Positions 20,668 to 32,571 of a stretch of 60,000 nucleotides of DNA are shown here, one piece after another. Numbering within the stretch: position 1 is the stretch's first letter; each line of letters starts with the position of its first letter. The stretch comes from Owenia fusiformis (Eukaryota > Annelida > Polychaeta > Sabellida > Oweniidae). The stretch spans positions 20,915,915 through 20,975,914 of the forward strand of contig CAIIXF020000001.1 in NCBI GenBank assembly GCA_903813345.2, in the 5' to 3' direction. The notes below the pieces were generated by a model. The model ran no database searches. It saw only the letters and a program-made list of their open reading frames with translations, and had not been told where the DNA came from. A program made the position numbers and the translations under genes.

Positions 20668-23600
20668 CTTTGCTTTCGATAAGATATTTTTATTTCTCGA
20701 TTCTACACCACTTATAAGTGAAGTTATGGACAATAATTTGGCTCAAAGTTAAGGAAGATAGTCTAGTTTGAGAATATGCAGGCGGTTCTATGTTTGGTAT
20801 ATTAACGAAGACGCATATTCAGTCCCTCGATTTTGTTACGTTGACGATCTTCATGGATTTTCCCAATGTGACAATATTCATTTAATTTCATACAAAAAAT
20901 GTTCTCATAAACCGTGCACAGAGAGGACAGTTAAGCTGCTCTGGGGTAAAAATGTATGTACTATTTAAGTTTTAGTGTTCTAAGAGGTAAGATTTTTTTT
21001 AAATGCGTTGGGAAAAGTGCGTCCAAGGGACTCATTTCATTTTTTCTGTCCAATATTATATTATGTGTCCATCTAAGTATGGACGACATTGATTAAAACG
21101 TAGAATTATACATCTACAAAATATTAAAAATCTGCCCACTTGTTATGCTTCAGAAGGACATGAAGGAAGGACGGACGAATGGAGGGACGGAACGAAATAG
21201 GGCGTTCGATGGGATGATAACTCAATCAGAGGCATACAATAGGAATATGCATTTTTAGACTAGTCTATATCACAGGTAGGGATCAAACAGCAGTCTCCGG
21301 TAAAAATCGCTGTTATCCGTACAAATTACCGCATGGTCAAGTAAAAAGATATGACAGCTTTTGCCAAAACGAAGGCGCTATGTCCATCAACTTAGCTTAT
21401 TGTCGATAGTATATTCAGTTAGCGGAATGTGTTTTCACAGCATCTATGTCAACTTACTTTGATTGTTTTTACTGTTAAAATGACCAAAAGTATATAGTAC
21501 TGTTATATACATTAGTCGAGAATTATTTTGACTACAGTTTTTGTTAAAATCGTTTAGAATACCACAGTTTAGGTTTCTGGATTACTCACTCTATTGGGAT
21601 TTAAAACACTTAAGCTTACACTTACCGATGATCTGCGGAAATGCAACTTAATAGACCATAAACAAATCGGATATGATTATTGTAAATTGTACTTTGGACT
21701 CAGTTTCATGACCTACTTTTTGACCGGATCGATGTGGTTAAATGTACCGATCAAAACGGATTTTACCTGAGAGTGCTGTACTGTTTAATCCCTACCTGTC
21801 TTTACAAATATGTTTATATGGATTGTTCATATTTTTAGATATGATAGATGTCATACTGACAATGCCAATCTCGCTCTCTCATTGTAAGTTTCATACCTTG
21901 GGAAAGATGGCGTTGCACACTGGATTTACTAGACATTTGTAGTTTGGTTAATTCGTATCAATATCCTGGTGGCCACATTTTGGTATTTGTTTCTTTTTAG
22001 TGCGATTTAAATGTCAATTTCATATTTTATCTGAAAACTGACCGAACTAGCAGTTGGTGGACTACATCAGAAATCGCGATGTATCACCCATTATTCCCGA
22101 CAGTCATGTTCATACAATAGTACAGCTATGCATCACCGACTGTGATTAACGATCATAATCACGCCATATACATAAACAAAAAGACCAATCAAAGACCGAA
22201 GAGTGGAAACTACATCTTGTAAGACAATTTATTGCTAATATATTAATTCAATCTCACATTTATTCAACAGTATCAATCACTCCCGGTGAGAATATTATTA
22301 CACTAGAGAGTAACGTAACGTTATACTATGGTCCCTGGCCTACGTTGTTTTTACATTACATACTAATTTTACGTCAAGTATCTGGCCTCTCTCCCGTCTA
22401 ATCTCTAGTTTCCCTATTCGACGTAAACATATTTTTATCGCTGGAAGAACAGTTCTTGATGTAACACTAATAACAGCTATAAACTGAGAGGACGGTTCCC
22501 ACTAAAATAGTCATTACAAATAAATTCTTTAATATAAACCCAAAACGACGTTCACAAACGTTTGTTTATTCTGACTTAATAGAACCCTCTCAAGGAAGAT
22601 GGTGTGCATTTATATTTTCATCTTAATTCACAACGCAACAGCTGCTTCAATTTGTATTATAACATAGAAAGTCGAAGATGCATATTTTGACACTATTGAG
22701 AATCTCGTATATTCAGCCATGTTGCTCCATAATTCATACATTGGACACAAGGATGCAATTGCACGAAAGCTAAGTGTAACGCAGTACACATGAGGTCCAT
22801 CAAAATCAAACTGAACACAGGTTAGTCAGTCCAAATTATCCATATGTACGCTTTTTATATTAGCCAACGAATTGTCTGCACTGTGGTAACAAGAGCACAT
22901 TTCATGCATTCGGCCGGAGAGACGTTCAATATCAGGATCATCAATCGCCTTTATGTATCACATATGCGCAATGTTAGATATATGCTAATGACTCGTAACT
23001 TTGGTTGAATTAGAATTGATTATGCAGAATTTCTTAAATCGCTTCCAAATCCTGAAATTGGCACAATTACCATGTTTCTGGACCACCTGCCTTGTCTAGA
23101 TCACGTTACGCTTATCAACCGTGAATTGAGTGTCCTGCCAATGTGTCTCTCTCTCTCTCTGTAAAACACGGGCCAACCATTGAAATGGTTTGAATCATTC
23201 CACTGCAGACACGTCGACGATGCTATATGGCTTCATTATATGGCAGCCATTCTGGCTCAGTGCGCAAACATAGATGCCAGTGTTATCAGTGTTCAGTGAC
23301 ACCTATTGACGTCTTTCTGATACGTCTGCATCATACACACATGACACTACGCCTATTGCGCAGGCGTTTGCTCAAACACCCATATTAACTGGGGCGACAT
23401 ACATCAAGCTATTCCTAATCTAGTCATCATAGTCACGTGTTGGTGGTATTTCTAACCTCGATGTACGTAAAGTTTGTTGGTTGAGCTATTTTCACTATAG
23501 GTGGCGTTGAGGGACTTGGGCTGTTCATCTTGAGCACTGAAATGCAAAAAAATGAAAACGTTAACTAAAGGTCAAAATAGAATGGATATTTCACATTCCA

Positions 23601-24347
23601 ACATACACATTATTTCCATATTTAATGGAAACGGAATCTAATTTCAGCGTTATTTTAGTCCCTAAGTGATTAGATTATTAGAAATCCATAACAGCCTTTC
23701 AAAATTTCGAATTCGTAGATCTTGTTACATCCTTCGTGTTAATGCCAGCATCTTGGTCGGGTCGTCAATCGTTCATTTTTTATTTTCCACTAAGTGAATT
23801 TCGACAAAGCGTAACTTCATAAATTTGAGTTAATGTTACAATATCCTGACTGTCTGTACAGCAAATTAAGAGCAATAACTTGTAATGGCCCCGGTGTCAG
23901 AGTAAATATAGTCTCCCTGACATTTAGTCCGAGGGACCATACATCCTAGAGCCACCTGGGGTCGGGATGTACGGTCTTAACCGGACTTTATTTTCTATAT
24001 TGGTACTATACAATATAACCCACACCTCTTGGAAAGATGACTGAGTTCAGTTCAGTTGATTTAGAATTTGAAATGTTGATACACCTACTAAAAGGATAGG
24101 TATCGATATGGAGAACTGAATTCAACAATGTTTTTCTCTTAAACCAATCATTGAAAACATTCTGTAAAAAACATGGTATTTTATGTAATGTTGACTGATT
24201 AATGCGAAAATTATTTAGAAATATTTTATATAACTGTTTTTGTTAACATTTTTTGTTTTTTTAGTGCAATTGTTTTTGCTCCTTTCTACCAATTCTTGAG
24301 AATGAAATAAAATGTCTTTTCGAACCTTGTTGGAACAAAATAGCATA
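20668..24347. other. Long gene-free stretch
   Basis: No gene is supported in this 3.7 kb. A short CT microsatellite lies near 23145-23162. An imperfect hairpin lies at 23926-23989, where GGACCATACATCC is mirrored by GGGATGTACGGTC. Otherwise it is ordinary AT-rich sequence. Confidence 0.5.
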
Positions 24348-24349
24348 TA

Positions 24350-25437
24350 CAGGGCGTTCAGTAAGTAAAGCTAATTTTGCTCTCAAACTTTTATATCTTG
24401 TCTATCATCGTTCAAATTTTCAGTGGAGAAGCATCAGAAACTTTTCTAACTATCCTGAAAATATGATCAAGATATAATGAATAACAGCAAAATGGTGGTT
24501 GTCATAGTAACGCGAATACGGGTTCTGCGGAGCAATTTTATAAGTTCACAGCATAGTAGATTTTGTTAACGTTAGTTTCTGTCCTGTCTATATTTCAACC
24601 ATAGTTCTGTGGCTACTCCACATTTCTACTTTCAAGTTAGCATTCTATTTCATGTTCAAAGTAGTTCTCCTAAGCTTTCACACACAGCTGATGTCGTTCT
24701 ATCCACTTCTGATATATCCTGTGGAAGCCATCTGGAAAGTTCTTTGTCAGCGAACGTTGAACGGCATCCTGAAGCTCATGGATATTTGCGTGGATCTTAC
24801 CACGCAGATCATTTTTCAAACATGAGAATACCCCAAAATCGCACGGTGCCTTGTCAGGAGATTACGCTGACTGGCCTTGAACCTCCATCTCCAGCGTTTT
24901 CTGGATAGTATCCTGCACCATTTGCGACCTATGCGATGGCGCATTATCTTGATGGAATATGTAGGAGTTGAGAGTCCTATGGGGCCTCTTCTTGCGAATC
25001 GCGCTCACAAGATGGCGCCGCAGCACCTGAAAATGATGATGTCATGGAGCAGTGTCTGATGGATCATTCTGGATCATTCCATCTGTTGTATCATCTGTCT
25101 GTGATGTAATAGGCTACTGTTGCCATGGTATCATATTTGTGTATGTTGTTGTTATGTTTGTCGTGACTTTCAGCCATAGCAAACAAAGACATATGCAGCA
25201 TTAATCTTAATCAATTTCATTGCATTATAACATTTTTATTAAAGTAAGAAATTGCTCCGCAGAACCCGTATTCACGTTACTATGACAACCATTGTTTTGC
25301 TATTATTCATCATATCTTATTTAATTTTTCAGGGTAGTTAGAAAAATGTCAAATGCTTCTTCACTGAAAATTTGAAAGATAAATGACAAAAAATAAAAGT
25401 TTTAGAGCAAAATTAGCTTTACTTACTGAACGCCCTG
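24350..25437 (-). mobile_element. Mariner-family transposon, dead copy with long TIRs
   Basis: The ends CAGGGCGTTCAGTAAGTAAA and its complement face inward and are flanked on both sides by TA (24348-24349 and 25438-25439), the Tc1/mariner target duplication. The TIRs are unusually long: about 190 bp of each end (24350-24538 and 25250-25437) match in inverted orientation, ending at TTGCTCCGCAGAACCCGTAT. The 1.09-kb element contains only the C-terminal half of a minus-strand transposase, so it is an internally deleted copy. Confidence 0.9.
24649..25028 (-). pseudogene. Mariner transposase, C-terminal part, broken
   Basis: On the minus strand this encodes HQDNAPSHRS, then about 28 residues later SPDKAPCDFGVFSCLKNDLRG, then IYQKWIERHQLCVKA and YFEHE. 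These are the catalytic DN and SPD motifs and the conserved C-terminus of a mariner-type transposase. Stop codons fall just before SPD and inside the C-terminal segment, and the N-terminal DNA-binding half is missing, so it cannot encode a working enzyme. Confidence 0.85.
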
Positions 25438-25439
25438 TA

Positions 25440-25645
25440 CAACATGTTTTTAGACCTCTCAATATTAAAGTTATACAAAGAAATTTTTGGTTGATTTTAC
25501 AAAAGTATTCAAAAAATTAAAACAAAATCCCCCCAAAATAGATAAAAATCAAGAAAAAACCTTTATTTCATTAACAAGATACTTTGTTAAAATCAACCAA
25601 AATTTCCTTTGTACAATTACAATATTGAGAGACCTAAACATGTTA
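25440..25645. mobile_element. Short MITE abutting the mariner copy
   Basis: The two halves are inverted copies. AACATGTTTTTAGACCTCTC at the left is mirrored by GAGAGACCTAAACATGTT at the right, with further matches through TTTTTGGTTGATTTTA, giving arms of about 65 bp in 206 bp. It begins immediately after the mariner's right TA, so one element appears to have inserted at the edge of the other. Confidence 0.7.
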
Positions 25646-25664
25646 AAATATACTAATTTATCTA

Positions 25665-26335
25665 AACATATGCAAAATAATGCAGTTATGACATCAAAAT
25701 CAATATGCAAATGAGCTAATTTGCATGAATGTTATTTTCAAAAATGGAAGTTTCTATTCTCTTTAATTTGATACCAATTTCATCAAAATCGGAGCAATTT
25801 CAGTAAAGTTATGCATAAAATATTTTCTGATTATTAACACTAATTTTGTGGTTACTATGGAAACGGGCATTTTAGACACATTTGGCTCTCTTTTTGTAAT
25901 TACTTTCACGTGAATCTCAAAACTAAACACTACAAGCTTTCACACGGTACCAAATTCATGAATATGTTCTAACTGTAAATAACTGTACTGAAATAAATAT
26001 ACTCATTTATCAAAAAATACGCAAAATAATGCAGTGATGACGTCACAATTAATATGCAAATAAGCTTATTTGCATAATTGTTATTTTCAAAAATGGGACT
26101 TTTAATTTTCTTTAATTTGATACCAATTTCATTAAAATCGGAGCAATATTAGTAAAGTTATGCATTAAAACAATTTTCTGCTTATTAATACCATGTTTTT
26201 GTTGTTACCATGGAAACGGGCGTTTTAGACACATTCGGCCCACATTTCGTAATTGCTAACAAGTGGATCTCAAATCTAGGCACCACAAGCTTTCCAACGG
26301 TACCAAATTCGAGAATATGTTGCAACTGTACATTA
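25665..26335. repeat. Tandem duplication of an approximately 352-bp unit
   Basis: The first unit (about 25665-25990) and the second (about 26016-26335) align at an offset of 351-353 bases. Shared landmarks include AATATGCAAAT, TTTAATTTGATACCAATTTC, ATGGAAACGGGC, TTTTAGACACATT and ACAAGCTTTC. The copies differ at many positions, so the duplication is old. No coding frame is conserved between them. Confidence 0.8.
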
Positions 26336-27196
26336 AACTTTTTTTTGGACCTCCAATTCTGCCCGCCTAGTTGTTTTTATGTCGTTTTGTTCCAATGAGG
26401 TTCGGAAAGATGTTTCATTTCACTCTGGAAACATGATACCAAGAACAAAACAAGTGTCTGATGTGTTTTTTAAAACAATGTAGATGAAAGTATGTACCGT
26501 ATATCTATTTCAAATCAAAAGATGGCCATTAAATTGACAATTTGTAAGATTTTCAGAAATTTTTGATGACTGGTTTAAGAGAAACGTGTGTTCAAAAAGT
26601 TCGCCATATCGATGCCCATTCTTTGCAGTTTTTGACACTTCATGGTGTGTAAACTCGCTTTATGCTTATAGTTTCTTGTCGGACATGATAGCTTGAATTG
26701 CTTTTCATTTCAATCATTTGATTACGATTATTATCAACATGTAATTTGTTCTCCTGCATCAACATGTGTAACCGCCATCCCAAGTACTATTGCAATCATC
26801 TCCTAAAGATTACACCACTTTGTTCTGTAAGGATTACTTTTTGTTTATTTTTAGAACGAATGATTCTATTTTGGCTACGAAGAAACAGATCTAAAGAAGC
26901 AACTGATGGTGTAAAGTGTTAAATGCCGAGCCATGTTGCCAAATATACTCATAAAGTTGCTTATTTTTAACACTGACAGCCTCGCCATGAAATTGCTTCA
27001 TATCAAAACAGGCCTACCCATAAATGTTGTACCACCCTCGTTCAGATGAGAACAAGTTTGCTATATTCATCTTTTCGAAATTAGTGATTTTGGTTTTTTG
27101 CTTGTTGTTAGTGTCCAAAATAGAAGTAAATATTGGAGATTTTCATAAATCAAACCGAATCTTAGCTACAGCTAAATAGTCGCATAAATAGGGAGG
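26336..27196. other. Intergenic, nothing recognised
   Basis: No gene or structured repeat is supported in this stretch. Confidence 0.45.
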
Positions 27197-27199
27197 TTA

Positions 27200-27612
27200 G
27201 GGGAGGCATCAAAAGATCAATGTCTGATAGAAAACTAAATAAATCTAGTTTGGGGGGAGGGGGTCAAAGCTATTTCAGTTTGCTATCCGACAAATTTCAA
27301 CATTTAAATTTTTCGCAATTTCGACTCGAAATGCCTTGGAATGGTTTAAAAATAAAGACTTTACCAGATGCCTTCTTCACCAAGATGCATGCAACATGGA
27401 ATATTATGCCTATTGTTGTTGGCACATGTTTTAAGAATCATAAATAAGTTATAGTACTGGCCCCATGAAAGTCCAAATTGAGTCGCTAAAACATGTGAAA
27501 AGTGTGCGATCAACTTTCATTGTATTTATATTTGAGGGGGAGGGGGGGGTGTCCAACTCAAAACTAGATATATTTAGTTTCCTATCAGACATTGAACTTT
27601 TGATGCCTCCCC
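27200..27612. mobile_element. PIF/Harbinger-like MITE with TTA duplication
   Basis: A 413-bp element with about 60-bp TIRs starting GGGGAGGCATCAAAAG and continuing AATGTCTGATAG on both ends. It is flanked by TTA on each side (27197-27199 and 27613-27615). A 3-bp TTA/TWA duplication with G-rich ends is typical of the PIF/Harbinger superfamily (inference). It encodes nothing recognisable. Confidence 0.75.
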
Positions 27613-27615
27613 TTA

Positions 27616-30502
27616 GATACACGTATTTTAACTTGTACGTGAACGTGTAAAAATAGTATAAGGAAAATAATTGTATATACATGTAGGTCCTTGGAAAAGT
27701 GAATTGAGAGCGGGAAAGTAGTCCCCGGGGGTCGAAATATTACACCCTCACGTACAGATTCTCTTAAAACGCTTATTGAGTTGAGTCACCCCTCATTTGA
27801 CATGACAAACATACACAATAACAGCTTTAATTTGTAGCCATTCTTAGTTTCTCATTTTAACAGTAGTTAGTTTATCACATGACTGTGTCCTTTTAGTACC
27901 TCCTTTAGTCAAGTCTCGTACTTAACAGGCACATCATAAACATGCACTGTCATCAAATACTTGAGAAAATGGAAAATAAAACAATGCGAAAATGAGATAA
28001 GTGAAATAAGGTAACATTAGCATGTTAACTAAGTTCTTGTATTGATCGGATCTTTCCATGTATTGCAAAACATCTTATTGGTAGCAAACAAGCCAATGCT
28101 TTTTTCTTGTAAATTCTTATGGTATTTTTTTTATGAGAAGAGCTTAGACAATCAGTGGTAAATCCAATATTGGTTGTTTACGGGTGATGGTTTTATTTGG
28201 CAATGTTAATGGAAATATTTTTGCACTTCCCTTAAAAGATTTGGCAATCGTAACTATAGCGTCATAATACATGTTTATTGTTTGTGTTTGAATCTTAGTT
28301 TGTTTCTTACCTAAAATCGCTAAACATGCACAAAGTATGGACGAACAACGATTGTCCAAAAGAGGCCCTTCTGTTGCCAAAATTTTGGAAGGAAGTGCAC
28401 CACCATTAGGTCCAAGTTTAATAAATAGCGTTGGAGAATAATTACATATAAAAATCCCACTAATTGACAGTTTGTCGATTGATGCCCAGCATTTGATTGA
28501 CAGTAGCCCGGACAGCCGATGTCACCCATAATCTGGAAAACATCCGCTAGTTCGATACCATTCGCATTCAGTTAATACCACATAGATAGAATTAAATTGG
28601 TATTGGCAATTACGCCAAACGAAAATACCACCGACCACACATTATTCTTCCAATTAGTCTTATGAGGCAATGAACTAGCAAGTAACATGTCTTTCGTGTC
28701 AACAAAATTACATTAAATATATATCAGAATTGCCGAGCTGGAAGATAAGGTTAGTTACTTATTCCACTATCGATTGATTGTTCGCTCAGCAGGGGGTGTA
28801 ATAATTGGAGTATTAATATGATAAGAAAATCCTCCAACTCCAATTTTACTTTCCTTCCAAGTGTTCGAGTCAACAAGCTGTGTAGAGTGCTATTACATTT
28901 GATGATAAGTGTTCATTCTCGATTTCCAGTCCCTCTCTTATCTAGCTATAGTACAGCGTGACCGAATAGTATTTTATTGTGGCCGAGTTGCATCGATTAA
29001 GGAAGATAGCTGGTCAGTTTTTGAGACATAAGAAACCGCTAAACATTCAGGCAAACTATATGGGCTTAGACCTTTATATGTTTTACTGTTAGATATGGAT
29101 AAAGCATAACTGGCAAAAACCTAGACCCATCGCTCATAATTCAAAATAGGATGAACGATTCCCAAGCTATTTAAACAATAAAGTGACTCCAAAAACATCC
29201 TACAAAATGCAGTTGTATTTTCCGCATTGTTCTCATCAACATGAGTGATAATACGGATATCAAATACCAGCAAAGTGACCTCGGTATAATGCATCAATGT
29301 CCAATATAATAGATTAATAGATTCCTTGTAGCTGACATCAAAACAACAACAGACAAACAAGAATCTCGCATAATGATGAACCTGCAACTGCATACGGGTT
29401 GTGATTTATCTGGAATTATACATTGAGTTCTCTTTATATTGAGTTTATGGATTGTACGAAGTACATTATTCAAAGTTCAAACCATCTTTGACTTCCAATC
29501 GTATTTAGCAACTGAAATCTCGTGAATCAAGATGAGTTCAAGCCTTATTTTTAACGTTCAGTTTTAAAAACGAAAAGATAATTCTCAGTTTTGATCTAGT
29601 CGATCTATTAATTTTTTCATCAGCGATGCTTTCCTTGCAACCTGTTTAGTGAAAAAAACTAGTGACGAAAGTCGTGCAAAGGAAGCATTAAAGAAACTAA
29701 TCAAGCGTTCGTGAGGTCAAACAACTTGACAAGTGACGTCTATAACTTGAGTAGAAGCCATTGCCAAGGCTGTCCTGTTGAGGAATTGTGAGCCAATGAA
29801 TTAATAGAAATACAGCAAAAAGGAAAAATCATTTATAAGTGACGTAACCACTGGTTAGGTGGTGAATAAAGATCGACTTTAACGCAGATCTTACATCATC
29901 GTCAAAATCATCGATTCGCAAGAGAAGTGATTGAAAAAGTAATTACATCCGAGCAAGTTGTTGCATTTGCATTTATTCCAATAAATTCAACATTGACACA
30001 CAATTGATCACTTACATCTTAAATCAAGTTATCAAAATTGAATTTAGTCGCAAATGTTAACCTTTTCAATACATCGGTGAAAACAGCCAACATGTCCCGC
30101 TTATGTATTCTTCTCAGCTCATAGTCTGGGCATAGTCTTGATTCAAGTGGATAATGGGGTCCAGGGTCTTGCTGCAAGACTGGGGTTGGCAAGAGTTTTG
30201 CACCCTTTTATTTTACTATGTATTATTTGAAAAAGGTTTTAGCAAAGTGCAAAATCCAGGCGGTACCAACCTACTAATAAAAAAACAACTTAGATTTATG
30301 ATCTCATTAAGTTCTCGTTCTCAGAAATTTTGAATTCATTTGAAAAGGGTCAAACAGATAGACTCAAAATGATTTAAGTTAAATGTTAGTATTCGTGTAC
30401 TAAATAAAATGTAAAAAATATTTTGATACCTGAATTTGATAATTTAGGGAAAATAATTGTTGACATTAGGGCCCCTGGGGAACCACTTGAGACTATTATG
30501 AA
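27616..30502. other. Long gene-free stretch
   Basis: No gene is supported. On the minus strand an acceptor-like TGTTTTCCAG near 28535 and a strong donor-like TTTTAG|GTAAGAAAC near 28306 bracket about 225 bases, but all three frames between them contain a stop. A decayed exon or a noncoding exon is possible. Confidence 0.45.
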
Positions 30503-30540
30503 CCACTGGGCCCCCTAGAGTACTCTAGAGGGCCCATTGG
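30503..30540. repeat. GGGCCC/TCTAGA palindrome
   Basis: Near-perfect inverted repeat centred on GAGTACTC: GGGCCCCCTAGAGT faces ACTCTAGAGGGCCC with a single mismatched pair, and the match continues outward as CCAxT. It is notably GC-rich for this AT-rich region. Confidence 0.75.
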
Positions 30541-32377
30541 TTCGGAGAGATAACTATAACATGAAGAGATTTTTGATCAAATGATGTGGTAAAAAATAGA
30601 AAGCAAAAAGAAAAACCCGGTGTCAGGCATACCATCCTCAAAGGCAGGATTTAAAGAATATTTTTATTATCGTTCCAAGGAACAGGCAAGAACGTGTAAC
30701 GATTGGATCATGTGTTCTGAGGAAACAAGCCAGCCTAATTGGATTTTTCAGATACCAACAACTTATGTCGCTGTGTTGAGTGCTTCATTCTCTCAATCAT
30801 GAAATATCTTGATTAATCGAGGTGCAATTTCCCCTTGTTTATGTCCCCTTATTTTTCATTAGATAACACACTCTTATTGCTTTCCTCCAATATAATACAG
30901 TTTTAATTGTAAGGTAATGAACTATTGGAAATAATTATTTGATTTCAAAGCTTGTTTAAATAGCGAATGGCGTTTACGACGTCAGTTGGTAAGCACGATT
31001 TGGAAAATCTTACTTTAACTATGGATTTAAAGATCAGGTTATCGACAGTAGATGAATAGTCCTATTCGCGTTAGGAAATTACTGGTCATTAACATAAATA
31101 TTTCCCGCAATGCAACACGATAACATGGACAATTTTCTATTGGTCCGCAAAACACAACGTCATAGGCATTATCCCGATCCAACATTAGTACATATGTATA
31201 ATAATATTCTATAATCCAGACAATAATTAGAAAAGAAGATGGAAATTCAATTTGCTTCGATTGTTTTTTCTATGGCGTCTGAGCAAGTTCCGGGAACTGA
31301 GCAACTTCTGGGAAATCTGTGACGTCACTTGAATTTTAAACTTAGGATTTTGACGATTCTGGTGAATATATTTTTTAAAAACTTGTCAAATGTCTTTATA
31401 ATGATCATATCTATCGTATGTGCAAATATAATTCATGATAAACCTCTAATAAAGTCACAATGCGTCATTGAAAAACACGGCCAATGTTATTCCAATGGGA
31501 AAGTGCCCGGATGTTGAGAAAGTTGTACCACGAAACTGAACTCTCCAACGCGGAGATAAGAATATTTCGCACGTTAAAAGTTAGCGCGTATAGGTATATT
31601 AGTCTATCATGTTATTAATTTTCTCAGAAAGAGTTACAAAGATTGCTTATTAGGAGGACCGGTGTATAATTATCAAAGACTCTGAAACAATATATTATCC
31701 ATAGCAACATCCGCAAGGGGATTGTTTTCGTTATTTTCTAAAGTTCAAATTACAAACTATTACCCAATATTTTACGATGTGAAAAACAATCAAAGACAAG
31801 ACCGCGACATTCTGATTTATCAGAGTCTCTCTTTATTTAAAAGCTTGTGGAGATGGATAGTAGAGACTGTAGCTCCCATAATGCGACTGCGACATATCAT
31901 CATAACTCATATAGCAAAATTTAGCGAAAAGTGTCGTCATGGGGGCTCAGGCTTTTTGTTCAATATCAATATCTCAAAAACAGATCATAACCTTTTTCTG
32001 TTTTCGCTCGACGTCAGGTGACAAAAGATTTATGCACATTAGTGTTTGTGGGCATTTACGATAATTGGTATTTTTAAAGTCTATGAATTCTGCTATTCTA
32101 CCACATCCTGTGCCATGTGTATTGATATCGACGACATTATACGCGTGCTATCGTGGTGTCAACACAACTTTACCATGACCATGCGATATATATTGAAAAT
32201 ATTGCTTATTATTTCTTAAAAACAGCTTTAATGGTGATTTTTAGACAAAAATCAAATTTTGCTATGGAAACTCGGACAACATAACAAATTATGCATCAAG
32301 TCCGTCGACAATTTCTAACTAGTTAACAAATCATTTACTCATTAAAAATAACACGTTTTATAATGTCCATATGTTTA
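30541..32377. other. Intergenic, nothing recognised
   Basis: No gene is supported. A short frame at about 31329-31517 ends in a four-cysteine tail, but it has no convincing signal peptide or splice context. Confidence 0.45.
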
Positions 32378-32571
32378 GTATCCTCCAACACATGCTCAGC
32401 ATACTCAATTTACTAACAAATTAAATATAATTGAGAATTGATGAAATCTTAATGTTTGGAGGATACAAAATATTGAAAAGCAAAATCTAAATCCACAACA
32501 AAATTTAACAATATTTTATCTGAAGGCTCATTGTCTGTCATTTAAGAGGTAACCAATGTGTTGGAGGATAC
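32378..32571. mobile_element. Small MITE with 16-bp TIRs
   Basis: GTATCCTCCAACACAT at 32378-32393 is exactly inverted at 32556-32571. An internal partial copy, TTGGAGGATACAAAATATT, occurs near 32456 in the same orientation as the right end. The element is 194 bp, AT-rich and noncoding. No clear target duplication was found. Confidence 0.55.

Noticed and set aside
24609-24908. A 99-codon plus-strand open frame
   Set aside because: It is the antisense of the mariner transposase remnant, whose minus-strand reading contains the catalytic motifs.
28306-28535. Minus-strand interval with a good acceptor and a strong donor
   Set aside because: Each of the three frames between the sites has a stop codon, so it is at best a decayed or noncoding exon.
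29121-29393. A 90-codon minus-strand frame
   Set aside because: No domain, signal peptide or splice pattern was recognised, and the length is compatible with chance in AT-rich DNA.
31329-31517. Short frame with a four-cysteine C-terminus, possibly a secreted peptide
   Set aside because: The hydrophobic stretch is not placed like a signal peptide, and the cysteine pattern matches no known toxin or hormone family that I can name.
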